Shown here: in pieces, positions 16,851 through 24,795 of the stretch
How the letters are laid out: each line of letters opens with the position of its first letter
Numbering within the stretch: position 1 is the stretch's first letter
NCBI GenBank assembly: GCA_042569905.1
Contig: JBHPHA010000010.1
Span: 1 to 37,498, forward strand
Direction of reading: 5' to 3'
DNA: 37,498 nt
Origin: JBHPHA01 sp042569905
Lineage (GTDB): Bacteria; Patescibacteriota; Minisyncoccia; Moranbacterales; UBA9337
Made by a program: the position numbers and the translations under genes
Notes under the pieces: model-generated
Seen by the model: only the letters and a program-made list of their open reading frames with translations
Told to the model about the DNA's origin: nothing
The model's database searches: none

Positions 16851-18281
16851 ATGAAAAAATCTGAATTGTTTTTTAGTGCGGTTCAAGTCCCAGTTGATTT
16901 ATTGATGGTTGTATTGGCTAGTGTAACTGCTTTTTGGATTCGTGAATATCCAGCTACATTGGACTTGTTTAGATTAAATCATCTTACAGATACAGTAGCT
17001 TTTCCGGATTTTTTAAAAATAGCATTAGTTATTTCGCCTGTTTTTGTTTTTGTTTTTGCAATTGAAGGTCTTTATGATATTAGAGTAACAAGAAAGTTTT
17101 GGAGGGAATTTCTGAAGGTTTCTACTGCTACTTCAATAGGTTTGATGATTATCATTGTGGCAATATTTCTAAAGAGGGAGTGGTTTTCTTCTAGGTTTAT
17201 TATTCTTTTAGCTTGGTTGCTAGTTACGTTCTATGTTTCTTTTGGTAGGATGATGATGAATAATATTCAGAAGTGGCTATTGGTTAAGAAGGATATTGGA
17301 GTTCATAGAGTTTTGTTGATTGGTAGAAATGGAAAGTTGTGTATTTTTTCAAATATGATTCGAAGAAGGCCTCGCTTAGGTTATAAGATTATTGACGAAA
17401 TTGAGACTGCTAGAATTAATGTAGTTAAAAAAATTCGACAGGAGAAGGGTATTGATGAGATAATCGTCTGCGATTCATCTATTCCAGATGAGGATTTGGA
17501 GAAATTGGTTGACTTTTGTGCTATTAATAGTATTACATATAGATTTGTGCCGACCGCACTTCAGACTGTGAAGTTTGAGATGAGAACAATAAATGGAGAA
17601 CCTATTTTGGAGATTAAGCATACTCCTTTGGATGGATGGGGAAGGATTGTGAAAAGAACTTTCGATATAATTGGTTCACTGATTTTCATTGTCATTACTT
17701 CACCAATATTGGCCGTTGTGGCAATTTTGATTAAGATAGAGGATAAGGACGGTCCGATTTTTTATAGAAATAAAAGAATTGGTTCAAATGGGAAACAGAT
17801 TTATGTTTACAAATTGAGATATTTTCAATGGAAATATTGCATAGACAAAAAGAATCCTAATTTTGAAAAAGCTCTTGAGTTTGAAAAAGAACTGATTAGA
17901 ACTAAGAGTGTTAGACAAGGTCCTTTGTATAAAATCAAAGATGACCCAAGAAAAACTAAGATAGGAACTTTTATTGAAAAATATTCAATTGATGAGTTTC
18001 CTCAATTTTTCAATGTTTTGAAGGGGGATATGAGCTTGGTTGGTCCAAGACCTCATCAAAAAAGAGAAGTAGCAAAATATAGTGAATATCACAGGAGACT
18101 TTTGACCGTGAAACCCGGGGCTACTGGACTCGCTCAAGTTTCAGGAAGGTCTGATCTTGACTTTGAGGATGAATATAAATTTGATTTATATTATATTGAA
18201 AACTGGTCGTTATTGCTAGATGTTCAGATTATTCTAAAAACAGTTGGCGTGCTTCTCAGGAGAAGACGAAACAACTCATAG
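16851..18281 (+). CDS. Polyprenyl-phosphate sugar-phosphate transferase (exopolysaccharide initiation)
   Basis: 476 residues. The N-terminal part has four membrane segments (residues 10-135), then a CoA-binding-like nucleotide fold (HRVLLIGRNGK), then the bacterial sugar transferase domain. That domain starts at KRTFDIIGSLIFIVITSPIL and includes GPIFYRNKRIGSNGKQIYVYKLR, the catalytic Asp-Glu in SIDEFPQF, MSLVGPRP, and PGATGLAQVSGRS. This is the WbaP/WcaJ-type architecture, which moves a sugar phosphate from a nucleotide sugar to undecaprenyl phosphate at the membrane. No glycosyltransferase cluster follows within the window, so it is an isolated copy. It starts 50 bp after rnpB and could be read from the same promoter. 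Confidence 0.9.
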   Translation: MKKSELFFSAVQVPVDLLMVVLASVTAFWIREYPATLDLFRLNHLTDTVAFPDFLKIALVISPVFVFVFAIEGLYDIRVTRKFWREFLKVSTATSIGLMIIIVAIFLKREWFSSRFIILLAWLLVTFYVSFGRMMMNNIQKWLLVKKDIGVHRVLLIGRNGKLCIFSNMIRRRPRLGYKIIDEIETARINVVKKIRQEKGIDEIIVCDSSIPDEDLEKLVDFCAINSITYRFVPTALQTVKFEMRTINGEPILEIKHTPLDGWGRIVKRTFDIIGSLIFIVITSPILAVVAILIKIEDKDGPIFYRNKRIGSNGKQIYVYKLRYFQWKYCIDKKNPNFEKALEFEKELIRTKSVRQGPLYKIKDDPRKTKIGTFIEKYSIDEFPQFFNVLKGDMSLVGPRPHQKREVAKYSEYHRRLLTVKPGATGLAQVSGRSDLDFEDEYKFDLYYIENWSLLLDVQIILKTVGVLLRRRRNNS

Positions 18282-18293
18282 ATAAATATTTCT

Positions 18294-18322
18294 AAAAAAT
18301 ACACCCTGAGGTGTATTTTTTT
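18294..18322 (+). terminator. Rho-independent terminator
   Basis: AAATACACC pairs with GGTGTATTT around CTGA, followed by a T-run. It lies 12 bp after the sugar transferase stop. Confidence 0.85.
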
Positions 18323-18332
18323 GTTGAGGGTA

Positions 18333-18361
18333 TTGACTAAATTATGGGTTTGTGCTAATTT
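18333..18361 (+). promoter_or_regulatory. Possible promoter for the 238-residue gene
   Basis: TTGACT at 18333-18338, a 17-bp spacer, then TAATTT. The -10 box is weak. It lies directly after the terminator and about 100 bp before the start codon, leaving a long leader. Confidence 0.35.
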
Positions 18362-18463
18362 GCTTAGACGAATTGACTAGTTTAATATTAATTAATTTGT
18401 TGAGCTGTACTTTACTATTTAAGATCAACAGGGACCACGAAAACCACAAAAAGAGGAGATACT

Positions 18464-19180
18464 ATGATGTTCACCAATAAGAAAAAAGCATTTCGGCGCA
18501 ATCTGGGAGAATTCACAAAGAAGCGTTTCAATGAGGTTATTGATGAAATATTTGATGTCATTATTGAAATGATCAACGAAAGCGATCGAGTTGGATCTAA
18601 GACCGGGATGATTAAGTTGTTGTGCGAGGCTACGGGTAAGGGAAAAGTATCGGATTGGCCAGAGAAGGATAAGGCTGAATTTTTCGATTTTTTCGAGAAG
18701 CAATTTGCGTTACTTGGTCAAAGTGGAAACGAAGACCCGATTAGTAATATAAATATTTACTCTAAATATTACACGGAACTGAGTGATTTGGTTGAGAAAG
18801 CCAATGCTTATGATGTTGATTCTGCTGAATTACATGAAAATCTCAAGCCTGCTTATGATAAGTTGACAGAGTTAGAGTCTGTTGCAAGGGACTTGAGAAT
18901 GTTAAGTATTACTATCAGGGAAGAATATGATGGGAATATAAGTAAAATCTTCGAAGATGAATCCGGTATCGATATTTCCAAGGATGATTTGGTTGAAGAT
19001 GGGGAGGAGCTGAATCTCTCTGATTTGGATATTCCTATTAATGAAGACCCTGAGGATGAGTCGGTGGGTGATGACTCTGGCTCTATTGGCGATATCAATA
19101 TATACTCCGCGAAGAGAAGTGTCGATGATAGAGAGCAATGGAAAAATTCGGACACTGGTGATGAAATCCCTATTAAGTAG
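18464..19180 (+). CDS. Unknown protein with VSxW motif (family member A)
   Basis: 238 residues, no recognised family. The N-terminus is basic and helical. VSDWPEKDKAEFF starts at residue 62, and a segment with GNEDP, VDS and LTEL follows. These features recur in the same order in the gene at 19901, and more weakly in the gene at 19358. The C-terminal third is strongly acidic (about residues 165-215) and ends in a short polar tail. No signal peptide or membrane helix, so it is probably cytoplasmic. ATG 18464 is chosen from GAGGAG five bases upstream; a second ATG follows directly. It has its own terminator and is thus a single-gene unit. Confidence 0.7.
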   Translation: MMFTNKKKAFRRNLGEFTKKRFNEVIDEIFDVIIEMINESDRVGSKTGMIKLLCEATGKGKVSDWPEKDKAEFFDFFEKQFALLGQSGNEDPISNINIYSKYYTELSDLVEKANAYDVDSAELHENLKPAYDKLTELESVARDLRMLSITIREEYDGNISKIFEDESGIDISKDDLVEDGEELNLSDLDIPINEDPEDESVGDDSGSIGDINIYSAKRSVDDREQWKNSDTGDEIPIK

Positions 19181-19197
19181 TAAGATATAATATCTTA
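19181..19197. promoter_or_regulatory. TATAAT-centred palindrome
   Basis: TAAGATATAATATCTTA is a perfect 8+1+8 palindrome around TATAAT, directly after the stop codon. Its core, GATATAATATC, is shared with the palindromic -10 box of the adenine methylase gene at 34879. It may be an operator or a cryptic promoter. Confidence 0.4.
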
Positions 19198-19200
19198 AAT

Positions 19201-19243
19201 AAGAGCTTTGGTAGAAAAAATACCAAAGCTCTTTTATTTTTTT
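19201..19243 (+). terminator. Rho-independent terminator
   Basis: AAGAGCTTTGGTA pairs perfectly with TACCAAAGCTCTT (13 bp, loop GAAAAAA), followed by TTATTTTTTT. It closes the 238-residue gene. Confidence 0.9.
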
Positions 19244-19256
19244 ATCCATATGTGCA

Positions 19257-19285
19257 TTGACAAATTTGTGCATTTGCGGTAGAGT
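19257..19285 (+). promoter_or_regulatory. Promoter for the 19358-20666 gene set
   Basis: Perfect TTGACA at 19257-19262, a 17-bp spacer, and TAGAGT at 19280-19285, about 70 bp before the start codon. Confidence 0.55.
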
Positions 19286-19357
19286 GTATTGACGATTTAA
19301 AAAGTAAGGATTTGTCAAAAGTGCCTTAACAATATTAATTCTAAGGAGGAGGTTGTG

Positions 19358-19888
19358 ATGTTTGTGTTTGTTCGAAAAAAAATCAAAACAATGGTTGTGG
19401 TAGTGTTTCTTTTTGCCAGTGTTTTTGGTGGAGGCAATGTCTGTATTGCAGAAAATTGCTATGAAGGGGAGTTTGATGCAGGAATACGATATAGTCTCTC
19501 GTTGATGTCAGAAAAAGCGATTTTGAAGCTATCCAATGAAAACAAATCTGACTTAATCCCTGATAAGTTCCTAGGGACTAATGTGTCGCAATGGGATATT
19601 GTGAAAATATCAAACTTCTTTGAATTTTTGGAGAATGAATTTGGTATGGAATATGTCATTGATGTTGGTTATCAAGGGCAATCTGTTAATAATTTTAGGA
19701 TCATTGAGATTGCAGGGTTGACTGAGGACGCATCTAAAGTTAATAAGGAAAATGAGAGGTGTGCTCGGTATATATTAACACTGGCAATGATTTCAAATAA
19801 ATTGACCAGTGTTGCAGCAAGACTGATTGATGATCATAGAGGCGATACTACTAGAAGTATTCAAAGAAGTATTTCGAGATCAATTTAA
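19358..19888 (+). CDS. Exported unknown protein with VSxW motif (family member B)
   Basis: 176 residues. A clear signal peptide: basic MFVFVRKKIKT, a hydrophobic core of Val and Phe, and a likely cut near GNVCIAEN. Mature residues include VSQWDIVKISNFFEFLENEF from residue 76, resembling the VSDW...FFDFFEKQF of the protein at 18464. Cys residues at positions 29, 34 and near 136 could pair outside the cell. ATG 19358 is preferred over GTG 19355 because AAGGAGGAGG then sits at the right distance. It lies 12 bp before the next gene, in one transcript with it. No known family recognised. Confidence 0.7.
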   Translation: MFVFVRKKIKTMVVVVFLFASVFGGGNVCIAENCYEGEFDAGIRYSLSLMSEKAILKLSNENKSDLIPDKFLGTNVSQWDIVKISNFFEFLENEFGMEYVIDVGYQGQSVNNFRIIEIAGLTEDASKVNKENERCARYILTLAMISNKLTSVAARLIDDHRGDTTRSIQRSISRSI

Positions 19889-19900
19889 GGAGGAATAATT

Positions 19901-20380
19901 ATGTCTTTGAAATGGTTGCTGAAGGAGCCTGGAGATAAGTTCAAGAATGGGATGGTAAATGATTTAAATCGATCGATACAATTGTCTATTAACTGGGTAA
20001 CTAGTGGAGTGATCAGGGCAATTGCAAAAAGCGACTTGGATCAGGAATCACTTGCGGAGATAAACCTTCTTATTAGGAATAACGGGGAGAGAGTTTCTAC
20101 GTGGGGCGATGAAGACAAGAGGAGCTTTCTGGAGATTGTCGCGGAGGAGCTAGTACTTGTTTGCACAGAAACTGGGAATGAATATCCCAGTTCATATAAC
20201 TATATGGACTATTGCGAAAGAACTACCGAAGATATTGTCTCCGGAATTCTTGCTGAGGATATTGACTCAGAGAGATTTAGGCTTCTTGCTAAGATGCTAC
20301 ATCAGAAAATGGCGGATATCGACAGGATTACAAGTCAATCAGACAAAATTGAGTTGAAGGAGATTAAGAGTGGCGTTTAG
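19901..20380 (+). CDS. Unknown protein with VSxW motif (family member C)
   Basis: 159 residues, no signal peptide or membrane helix. From residue 65, VSTWGDEDKRSFLE, then TGNEYPSS, then AEDIDSERF, then a helix ending MADIDRI. The same order of motifs is in the protein at 18464 (VSDWPEKDKAEFF, SGNEDPIS, AYDVDSAEL, LTELESV), so the two are clear relatives. ATG 19901 has AAGGAGG seven bases upstream. The stop overlaps the next gene by 11 bp. Function unknown. Confidence 0.72.
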   Translation: MSLKWLLKEPGDKFKNGMVNDLNRSIQLSINWVTSGVIRAIAKSDLDQESLAEINLLIRNNGERVSTWGDEDKRSFLEIVAEELVLVCTETGNEYPSSYNYMDYCERTTEDIVSGILAEDIDSERFRLLAKMLHQKMADIDRITSQSDKIELKEIKSGV

Positions 20381-20666
20381 AACCGGTTTTTTGGCAAAGA
20401 CAGTGCATTACCCTTTTTATATGCGCCTTGATTATGGCCGTGACCTTACTAATTCATTAGGGTTTTCTGTGCGTATTATTCACATAGTCCCAAATGGCAA
20501 AAATGTTACGGAAGATTTCAAGTTTGTTAGAGGCATATGTGAAGAGTCGCACACTAAGGCGGTTCGATGGGGTAGCGATCAATTAATTGAGAAGATTCAA
20601 GGGTGCGAGAATCGTTCCGATGAAGCTCTTGAGAGAATGATTGAGTTGGATCATCCCGGGTGTTGA
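20370..20666 (+). CDS. Small unknown protein, GTG start
   Basis: 98 residues, starting at GTG 20370 inside the end of the preceding gene (11-bp overlap), with AAGGAG about seven bases upstream. The protein is mixed alpha/beta with Cys residues at about 54, 78 and 98, and no membrane segment. No known family recognised. The good SD, the overlap and the terminator 25 bp downstream support it as a real, translationally coupled gene and the last of its operon. Confidence 0.62.
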   Translation: MAFRTGFLAKTVHYPFYMRLDYGRDLTNSLGFSVRIIHIVPNGKNVTEDFKFVRGICEESHTKAVRWGSDQLIEKIQGCENRSDEALERMIELDHPGC

Positions 20667-20690
20667 AAAATAAAAGAGGAGAGAGTATAG

Positions 20691-20726
20691 AGCTTTGCAA
20701 TCATCGTATTGCAGGGCTTTTATTTT
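20691..20726 (+). terminator. Rho-independent terminator
   Basis: AGCTTTGCAAT pairs with ATTGCAGGGCT (two G-T pairs), followed by TTTATTTT. It ends the operon that begins at 19358. Confidence 0.8.
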
Positions 20727-20771
20727 ACTCACTATTGATTAAATCATGAAAAAGGTATAAGCTTGTTAGAT

Positions 20772-21776
20772 ATGAATTTAGAAAAATTACAATTGATTTT
20801 AGATAAAGAACCTGGTTTTCGATTGAAGCAGGTTTTTGAAGGCGTGTTTGGAAAACTTGTGAATGACTGGAATGATGTGACTAATCTGCCTAAAAAACTT
20901 CAGGAGGAGTTAAATAGGGAGTGCTCATTGGAAGTTGACGGGGAAGTTTTTGAATCGAGTGATGGAAAAACTTTCAAAGCCCTAGTCACCTTGGAAGACG
21001 GAATGAAGATAGAGACGGTATTGATGAGATATGCAGATGGAAGGAATTCACTTTGCGTTTCTTCTCAGGTTGGTTGTGCGTTGGGTTGTGCGTTTTGTGC
21101 GACTGGAAAGATGGGATTAAAAAGAAACTTGAGTTCAGATGAGATCGTGAATCAATTTTTGTTTTTTGCGAGATTTTTGAAAAATAAGTTTAGTGAAAAT
21201 GATAGGATTTCTAATGTGATTTTCATGGGAATGGGAGAACCTTTCTTGAATTATGACAATGTCGCGAAATCAATTGAAATCTTGAATGATGAAAAATTCA
21301 TCGGACTGGGTGCGAGAAATATTTCAGTTTCTACTTCTGGGATTGTTGATGGAATAAATAGATTTTCAGATGAAGATAGGCAGGTCAATCTTGCGATTTC
21401 TCTGCATGCTCCAAATGATGAACTTCGGTCTGAGCTTATGCCGATTAATAAGAAAGATAGTTTGGGAGAGGTTTTGGATGCAGTGGATGAGTATATTTTG
21501 AAAAAGCATCGAAAAGTGATGTTTGAATACTTGCTGATTGACGGAGTGAATGACTCAGAGGAGGACGCCAGAGAATTAGCTATGATTATGAAAAAGCCGT
21601 TGTATATGGTGAATCTGATCAATTACAATCCAACAGGAAATTTCAAACCTTCTTCAAGAAAAAATGTTGAAAGGTTTCTAAACACCCTCAAAAAAGTAGG
21701 AGTAAATGCAACTCTTAGGCACAGTTTTGGAGGAGATATTAAGGCTGCTTGCGGACAATTGGTTGTTGAAGAGTAA
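20772..21776 (+). CDS. rlmN: 23S rRNA (adenine2503-C2)-methyltransferase RlmN
   Basis: 334 residues from ATG 20772; a TTG at 20763, better placed behind AAAGGT, would add three residues. Radical SAM enzyme that methylates A2503 of 23S rRNA (and A37 of some tRNAs) through a methyl-cysteine. The CxxxCxxC iron-sulfur motif is at Cys102/106/109 (CALGCAFC). The two mechanistic cysteines are Cys95 (CVSSQVGC) and Cys327 (KAACGQL), matching Cys118 and Cys355 of the E. coli enzyme. GMGEPFLNYD and NLAISLHA motifs are intact. It is a housekeeping gene lying between two sets of unknown genes, and unlike them has a weak SD. Confidence 0.96.
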   Translation: MNLEKLQLILDKEPGFRLKQVFEGVFGKLVNDWNDVTNLPKKLQEELNRECSLEVDGEVFESSDGKTFKALVTLEDGMKIETVLMRYADGRNSLCVSSQVGCALGCAFCATGKMGLKRNLSSDEIVNQFLFFARFLKNKFSENDRISNVIFMGMGEPFLNYDNVAKSIEILNDEKFIGLGARNISVSTSGIVDGINRFSDEDRQVNLAISLHAPNDELRSELMPINKKDSLGEVLDAVDEYILKKHRKVMFEYLLIDGVNDSEEDARELAMIMKKPLYMVNLINYNPTGNFKPSSRKNVERFLNTLKKVGVNATLRHSFGGDIKAACGQLVVEE

Positions 21777-21792
21777 TTTTACTGAAATCTAT

Positions 21793-21821
21793 TTGACAAA
21801 TATTTAATTTAATGTTAACCT
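21793..21821 (+). promoter_or_regulatory. Possible promoter for the SPFH operon
   Basis: Perfect TTGACA at 21793-21798, then 17 bp, then TAACCT, a weak -10 box. It lies 60 bp before the GTG start at 21882. Confidence 0.4.
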
Positions 21822-21881
21822 TGTGTGTCGTTCGTTAATAATTCAATTTAAGATTAACTCTATTTGAAAAGGAGGAGTGCT

Positions 21882-22388
21882 GTGAGAATTTATATTAATG
21901 ATGTTGTGAAAGAGATGCAGGGTGCATTTATGAGTCAGGGTCTGATGAAACCAGTAAAGCTGCAAAGATTTATTGAGCATTCAAATCTGCTTGTTGAAGG
22001 GTATAGGAAGTCATACTCTAGTTTAATTAGGCAGGAGTGGGAACATCATTTTCCTGGAATAGCTTTTTCAGAAGAAAAACTTCAAGTGGAGGTGAATAAA
22101 GCACTGGAGAGGAAAAAGGCAGAAGCGATTAAGGAGTTTAAACAAGAAGTTAGGAAGAAGGAGGAATATCGAATAATTGCGGATAAAGTTATTCTCCGCA
22201 AATGGGATTATTATCTAATTTTATCAGCTATTGCTTTTATTCTTGTATTTCCTTTCTCTTTGGAACAATTTTTTGCTCCAAGTGATTGGCAAATGGGAAT
22301 AGGGTTTGCTGGTATGTTAGGTAGTATCATTATAGTGATGGGTGTTTTTTTGAAGGCTAAGTCTAAAGCTAAAGCATTGAGGAGGTAG
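21882..22388 (+). CDS. Two-TM protein, first gene of SPFH operon
   Basis: 168 residues from GTG 21882, chosen because AAGGAGGAG lies five bases upstream; an in-frame TTG at 21864 would overlap that SD. About 110 residues form a charged helical cytoplasmic part (ERKKAEAIKEFKQEVRKKEE). Two membrane helices with a short loop follow (about residues 110-130 and 140-160) and a basic tail. No family recognised. Its stop touches the next start (TAG then ATG), so the three genes 21882-24430 are one translationally linked operon. It may be the membrane partner of the two SPFH lipoproteins. Confidence 0.7.
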   Translation: MRIYINDVVKEMQGAFMSQGLMKPVKLQRFIEHSNLLVEGYRKSYSSLIRQEWEHHFPGIAFSEEKLQVEVNKALERKKAEAIKEFKQEVRKKEEYRIIADKVILRKWDYYLILSAIAFILVFPFSLEQFFAPSDWQMGIGFAGMLGSIIIVMGVFLKAKSKAKALRR

Positions 22389-23450
22389 ATGGTTATGACA
22401 CGAAGAAATATTGCAAAAGTCTTGGTTGTATTGCTTATTGCGATCGGTCTTTCCGCGTGTGGATCACCGGTTGAGCAAAACAAGCTCGCATTGGTATTAA
22501 GAACAATGGGTGATCGCACTAGTAGTGTGGTTAATGATGATGTAGATCCAGAAAAGATCAAAGGTGAAAAAGGCAACAGTGATCTGGAGGATAATTTTGT
22601 TGCAGAACTAATTACTGCCAAAAGGGCACCTATTGAGAGACCAGGGATTAAAATTTTAATTTTTCCACTGGGTCTCCAGGCTTATGAATTTTCTTTCAGG
22701 GAAAGTTTCGAGAGTCATGAGAATGAAGAGTTTGTAGTGGATTCTGATGGAGGAGCTGTTAGGTTTGATGTTGTTGTACATATGTACATCGATCCAACTT
22801 ATCCGGATATTAAAGATCGATTAATCAAGCTGATGAAGGCTTATCAATTGCGTCGTTATTCTGGATCTTCTGATGTTCTCAGAGAGCTGATCTCAGGTCG
22901 CTTTAAGCAGCAACTAAGACAACCATTTGTTGAATATTGTGCTGACAAAAAAGCCTTGGATATTATCAGAAGCAAGGAGGAAATAAATAAGTACGCGCAT
23001 GATTTTATGAATCGGAAATTTAATCAGTACGGATTACATTTTTCATTAGTTGCGATGTCATCAGCAGTTAGAGTTCCAGTCGCTCAGCAGGATACAATGA
23101 ACAAAATAGTTTTGCGAGATGTTGAGAGCAGAGTTTTAGAGCTTACCAATAAGGAGTTGATGCCATTGAATGAGGAGATTGCAAGCTTAAATCAGGAGGG
23201 TATAACTGTATCTGCTACTAAGGTCAACGAAGCGAAGTCAAAAAAGATCTCAATTATTACAGCGGCTCAGAAATATAGAAAAACTAAGTTTATTGAATTG
23301 GTTGGTGCTGATAATTATGTGAGATTAGAGACTATGATGGGTCTGGTTGATGGATTAGAGTCCGGAGGAACAACCATCGATATCGTTCCGAAGGATAGTA
23401 AGATTTTTTTTAATACTAATCAGGGTATGGTAAGAGGAGGTGTTCAATGA
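22389..23450 (+). CDS. SPFH/band-7 domain lipoprotein, first of a pair
   Basis: 353 residues. The N-terminus MVMTRRNIAKVLVVLLIAIG ends in lipobox LSAC (Cys24), so the mature protein is lipid-anchored outside the cytoplasm. The body follows the SPFH (stomatin/prohibitin/HflK-C) pattern: PGIKILIFPLGLQAYEFSF, EEFVVDSDGGAVRFDVVVHMYIDP, then helical subunits and a charged C-terminal helix. SPFH proteins form ring-like membrane assemblies that organise proteases or membrane domains. SD AGGAGGT directly precedes ATG 22389. It overlaps the next SPFH gene by 4 bp (ATGA). A lipobox in place of the usual N-terminal TM helix is unusual. The fold call is by pattern only. Confidence 0.75.
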   Translation: MVMTRRNIAKVLVVLLIAIGLSACGSPVEQNKLALVLRTMGDRTSSVVNDDVDPEKIKGEKGNSDLEDNFVAELITAKRAPIERPGIKILIFPLGLQAYEFSFRESFESHENEEFVVDSDGGAVRFDVVVHMYIDPTYPDIKDRLIKLMKAYQLRRYSGSSDVLRELISGRFKQQLRQPFVEYCADKKALDIIRSKEEINKYAHDFMNRKFNQYGLHFSLVAMSSAVRVPVAQQDTMNKIVLRDVESRVLELTNKELMPLNEEIASLNQEGITVSATKVNEAKSKKISIITAAQKYRKTKFIELVGADNYVRLETMMGLVDGLESGGTTIDIVPKDSKIFFNTNQGMVRGGVQ

Positions 23451-24430
23451 AAGAGTTAATAGTAATGGCATTGTTTTTTGCAACTCTTATAATAATGGGT
23501 TCATTTTCTAGTTGTGTTAGGATTGAGCAAAATGAACTAGGCTTTCAGTATGATATTAACAGTGGTAAGCCCGTTAACTCAACTAACAACCCCTTATTGT
23601 CATTTGGATTTGATCTCGCGGTTGGAATTAACGCAAAGCATTTTGTGGTTAATAGTGAAGTGAATTCATATAACTTCACTGCAGCTGTGGATGCGTCTAG
23701 TCCATATGATGAATCGCTTAGTTGGGATAGTAGGGAGGGCGTTACTATGACTGTTCCGTTTACTATTCTGGGTAGAGTAACTGATCCTTGGGAGTTTTAT
23801 ACTCACTTCGGTCAAAAAGAGCGAGATTATTCTAGTGTTGCTGGAATTCAAGATCAGAGAATCTACGAAGCTCTTCGTCAAGCTGGAGAGTATGTGAATG
23901 TCAGAATGGGTGAGCTTACTCAGGATAAGGAAGCTGATGCAATTAGAAAGAATCCCAAATATTATGCTGATATACTTACGAAAAATGTGGCTGCTTATTC
24001 AGAAGAGTTTGGATTCACTGTAACTCAAGTTATCTTTCCATCTCGATTTGAATTTCCTGGCGGAAATGTTATCGAACAAGCTAGGGGGATGCTGAGGGAT
24101 GCTAATACTTCAATAGAAGGCGGCAGGAAGGCTAAGGATAAGGCGAAGGGACAACGAGATGAAGCAATTGCTAACGCAAGCATTGCTGCAAATCAGATCA
24201 TTTCCGAAGGCACGCGAGAGGCTTCTCGTTTAAGGACTGAAACTGATGCATTGGCGAATCAATTCAAAACTTCTATTGATCAGATTGGCGTCGAAGGAAC
24301 AATGACGCTTAAGATGGTTGAGCTGCAGAAAAAATTAACCAAGAGTGGTGTAATTAAAAGAGCAGTTTTGACAAGTGATTCTATTTTTGGAGCACCGTTC
24401 TATGTGAATGGTGATTCTGATAAGAAGTAA
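23447..24430 (+). CDS. SPFH/band-7 domain lipoprotein, second of a pair
   Basis: 327 residues, with a lipobox ending FSSC (Cys23). The SPFH core is clear: SWDSREGVTMTVPFTILGRVTDPWEFYTHF in about residues 90-125, then a helical stretch typical of the second half of the domain. The C-terminal region from about residue 215 is a long Ala/Lys/Glu-rich coiled coil (EQARGMLRDANTSIEGG and following), as in HflC, stomatin and prohibitin. SD AGGAGGT is 5 bases before ATG 23447. With the preceding gene it forms an HflK/HflC-like pair, so the two probably build one hetero-oligomeric ring. No FtsH-type protease is in the window. Confidence 0.8.
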   Translation: MKELIVMALFFATLIIMGSFSSCVRIEQNELGFQYDINSGKPVNSTNNPLLSFGFDLAVGINAKHFVVNSEVNSYNFTAAVDASSPYDESLSWDSREGVTMTVPFTILGRVTDPWEFYTHFGQKERDYSSVAGIQDQRIYEALRQAGEYVNVRMGELTQDKEADAIRKNPKYYADILTKNVAAYSEEFGFTVTQVIFPSRFEFPGGNVIEQARGMLRDANTSIEGGRKAKDKAKGQRDEAIANASIAANQIISEGTREASRLRTETDALANQFKTSIDQIGVEGTMTLKMVELQKKLTKSGVIKRAVLTSDSIFGAPFYVNGDSDKK

Positions 24431-24453
24431 TCCTTTGTGAAATAATGAACAAC

Positions 24454-24487
24454 AAGCTTGTACTTATAATAAGTACAAGCTTTTTTT
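24454..24487 (+). terminator. Terminator of the SPFH operon
   Basis: AAGCTTGTACTTAT is mirrored by ATAAGTACAAGCTT, followed by seven Ts. A 14-bp inverted repeat with almost no loop on paper; the real loop takes up the inner AT pairs. Confidence 0.9.
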
Positions 24488-24559
24488 ATTGCTTGAAAAA
24501 TACTTAGAAGATCTTAAGTATTTTTTGGGTGGGATAGATGATTAATTAAATACATATTT

Positions 24560-24590
24560 AAATACCCATTTAAATAGGTATTTCTTTTTT
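24560..24590. repeat. ATTTAAAT-centred palindrome, copy a
   Basis: AAATACC on the left and GGTATTT on the right around an ATTTAAAT core (24560-24583), followed by CTTTTTTT. It is the first of four copies in the window of the AAATAC-ATTTAAAT-GTATTT type; here the T-run could make it terminate transcription. Confidence 0.65.
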
Positions 24591-24623
24591 TCGGAAGTGA
24601 TAATAAGTCTCAAATTTTACTTC

Positions 24624-24734
24624 ATAAAAACTTCATAACTTCTTTAACTTTATTTCATATTGTTTATGTTATGATTAAACACTGCTTAATTAAGTAGTGT
24701 TTTTTTAGTTTCTATTGGGAGCCTTTTTTAGTTA
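24624..24734. repeat. Leader repeat upstream of the AbrB-like gene
   Basis: The first 42 bp (24624-24665) recur exactly at 26005-26046, and the block TTTTTAGTTTCTATTGG plus following bases (24702-24734) recurs at about 26046-26078. Between these two blocks this copy has about 36 extra bases that form the terminator at 24676. Each copy lies about 60 bp upstream of a small gene. Confidence 0.85.
24676..24707 (+). terminator. Terminator-like hairpin inside the leader of the AbrB-like gene
   Basis: AACACTGCTTAA pairs with TTAAGTAGTGTT (one mismatch), followed by a run of seven Ts. It is 90 bp upstream of the AbrB-like start and absent from the sister leader at 26005, so it may be an attenuator or the end of an upstream short RNA. 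Confidence 0.7.
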
Positions 24735-24795
24735 AAGAGGGGATGTGATTGACGGAAGTGTTTAAAAGAGAATTAATTTTTTAGTATATAAAAAA

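Noticed and set aside
23448..23450. TGA read as glycine, as in Absconditabacteria/Gracilibacteria
   Set aside because: TGA ends genes with normal C-termini followed by overlapping starts (for example ATGA at 23447), and the intact families contain no in-frame TGA at Gly positions.
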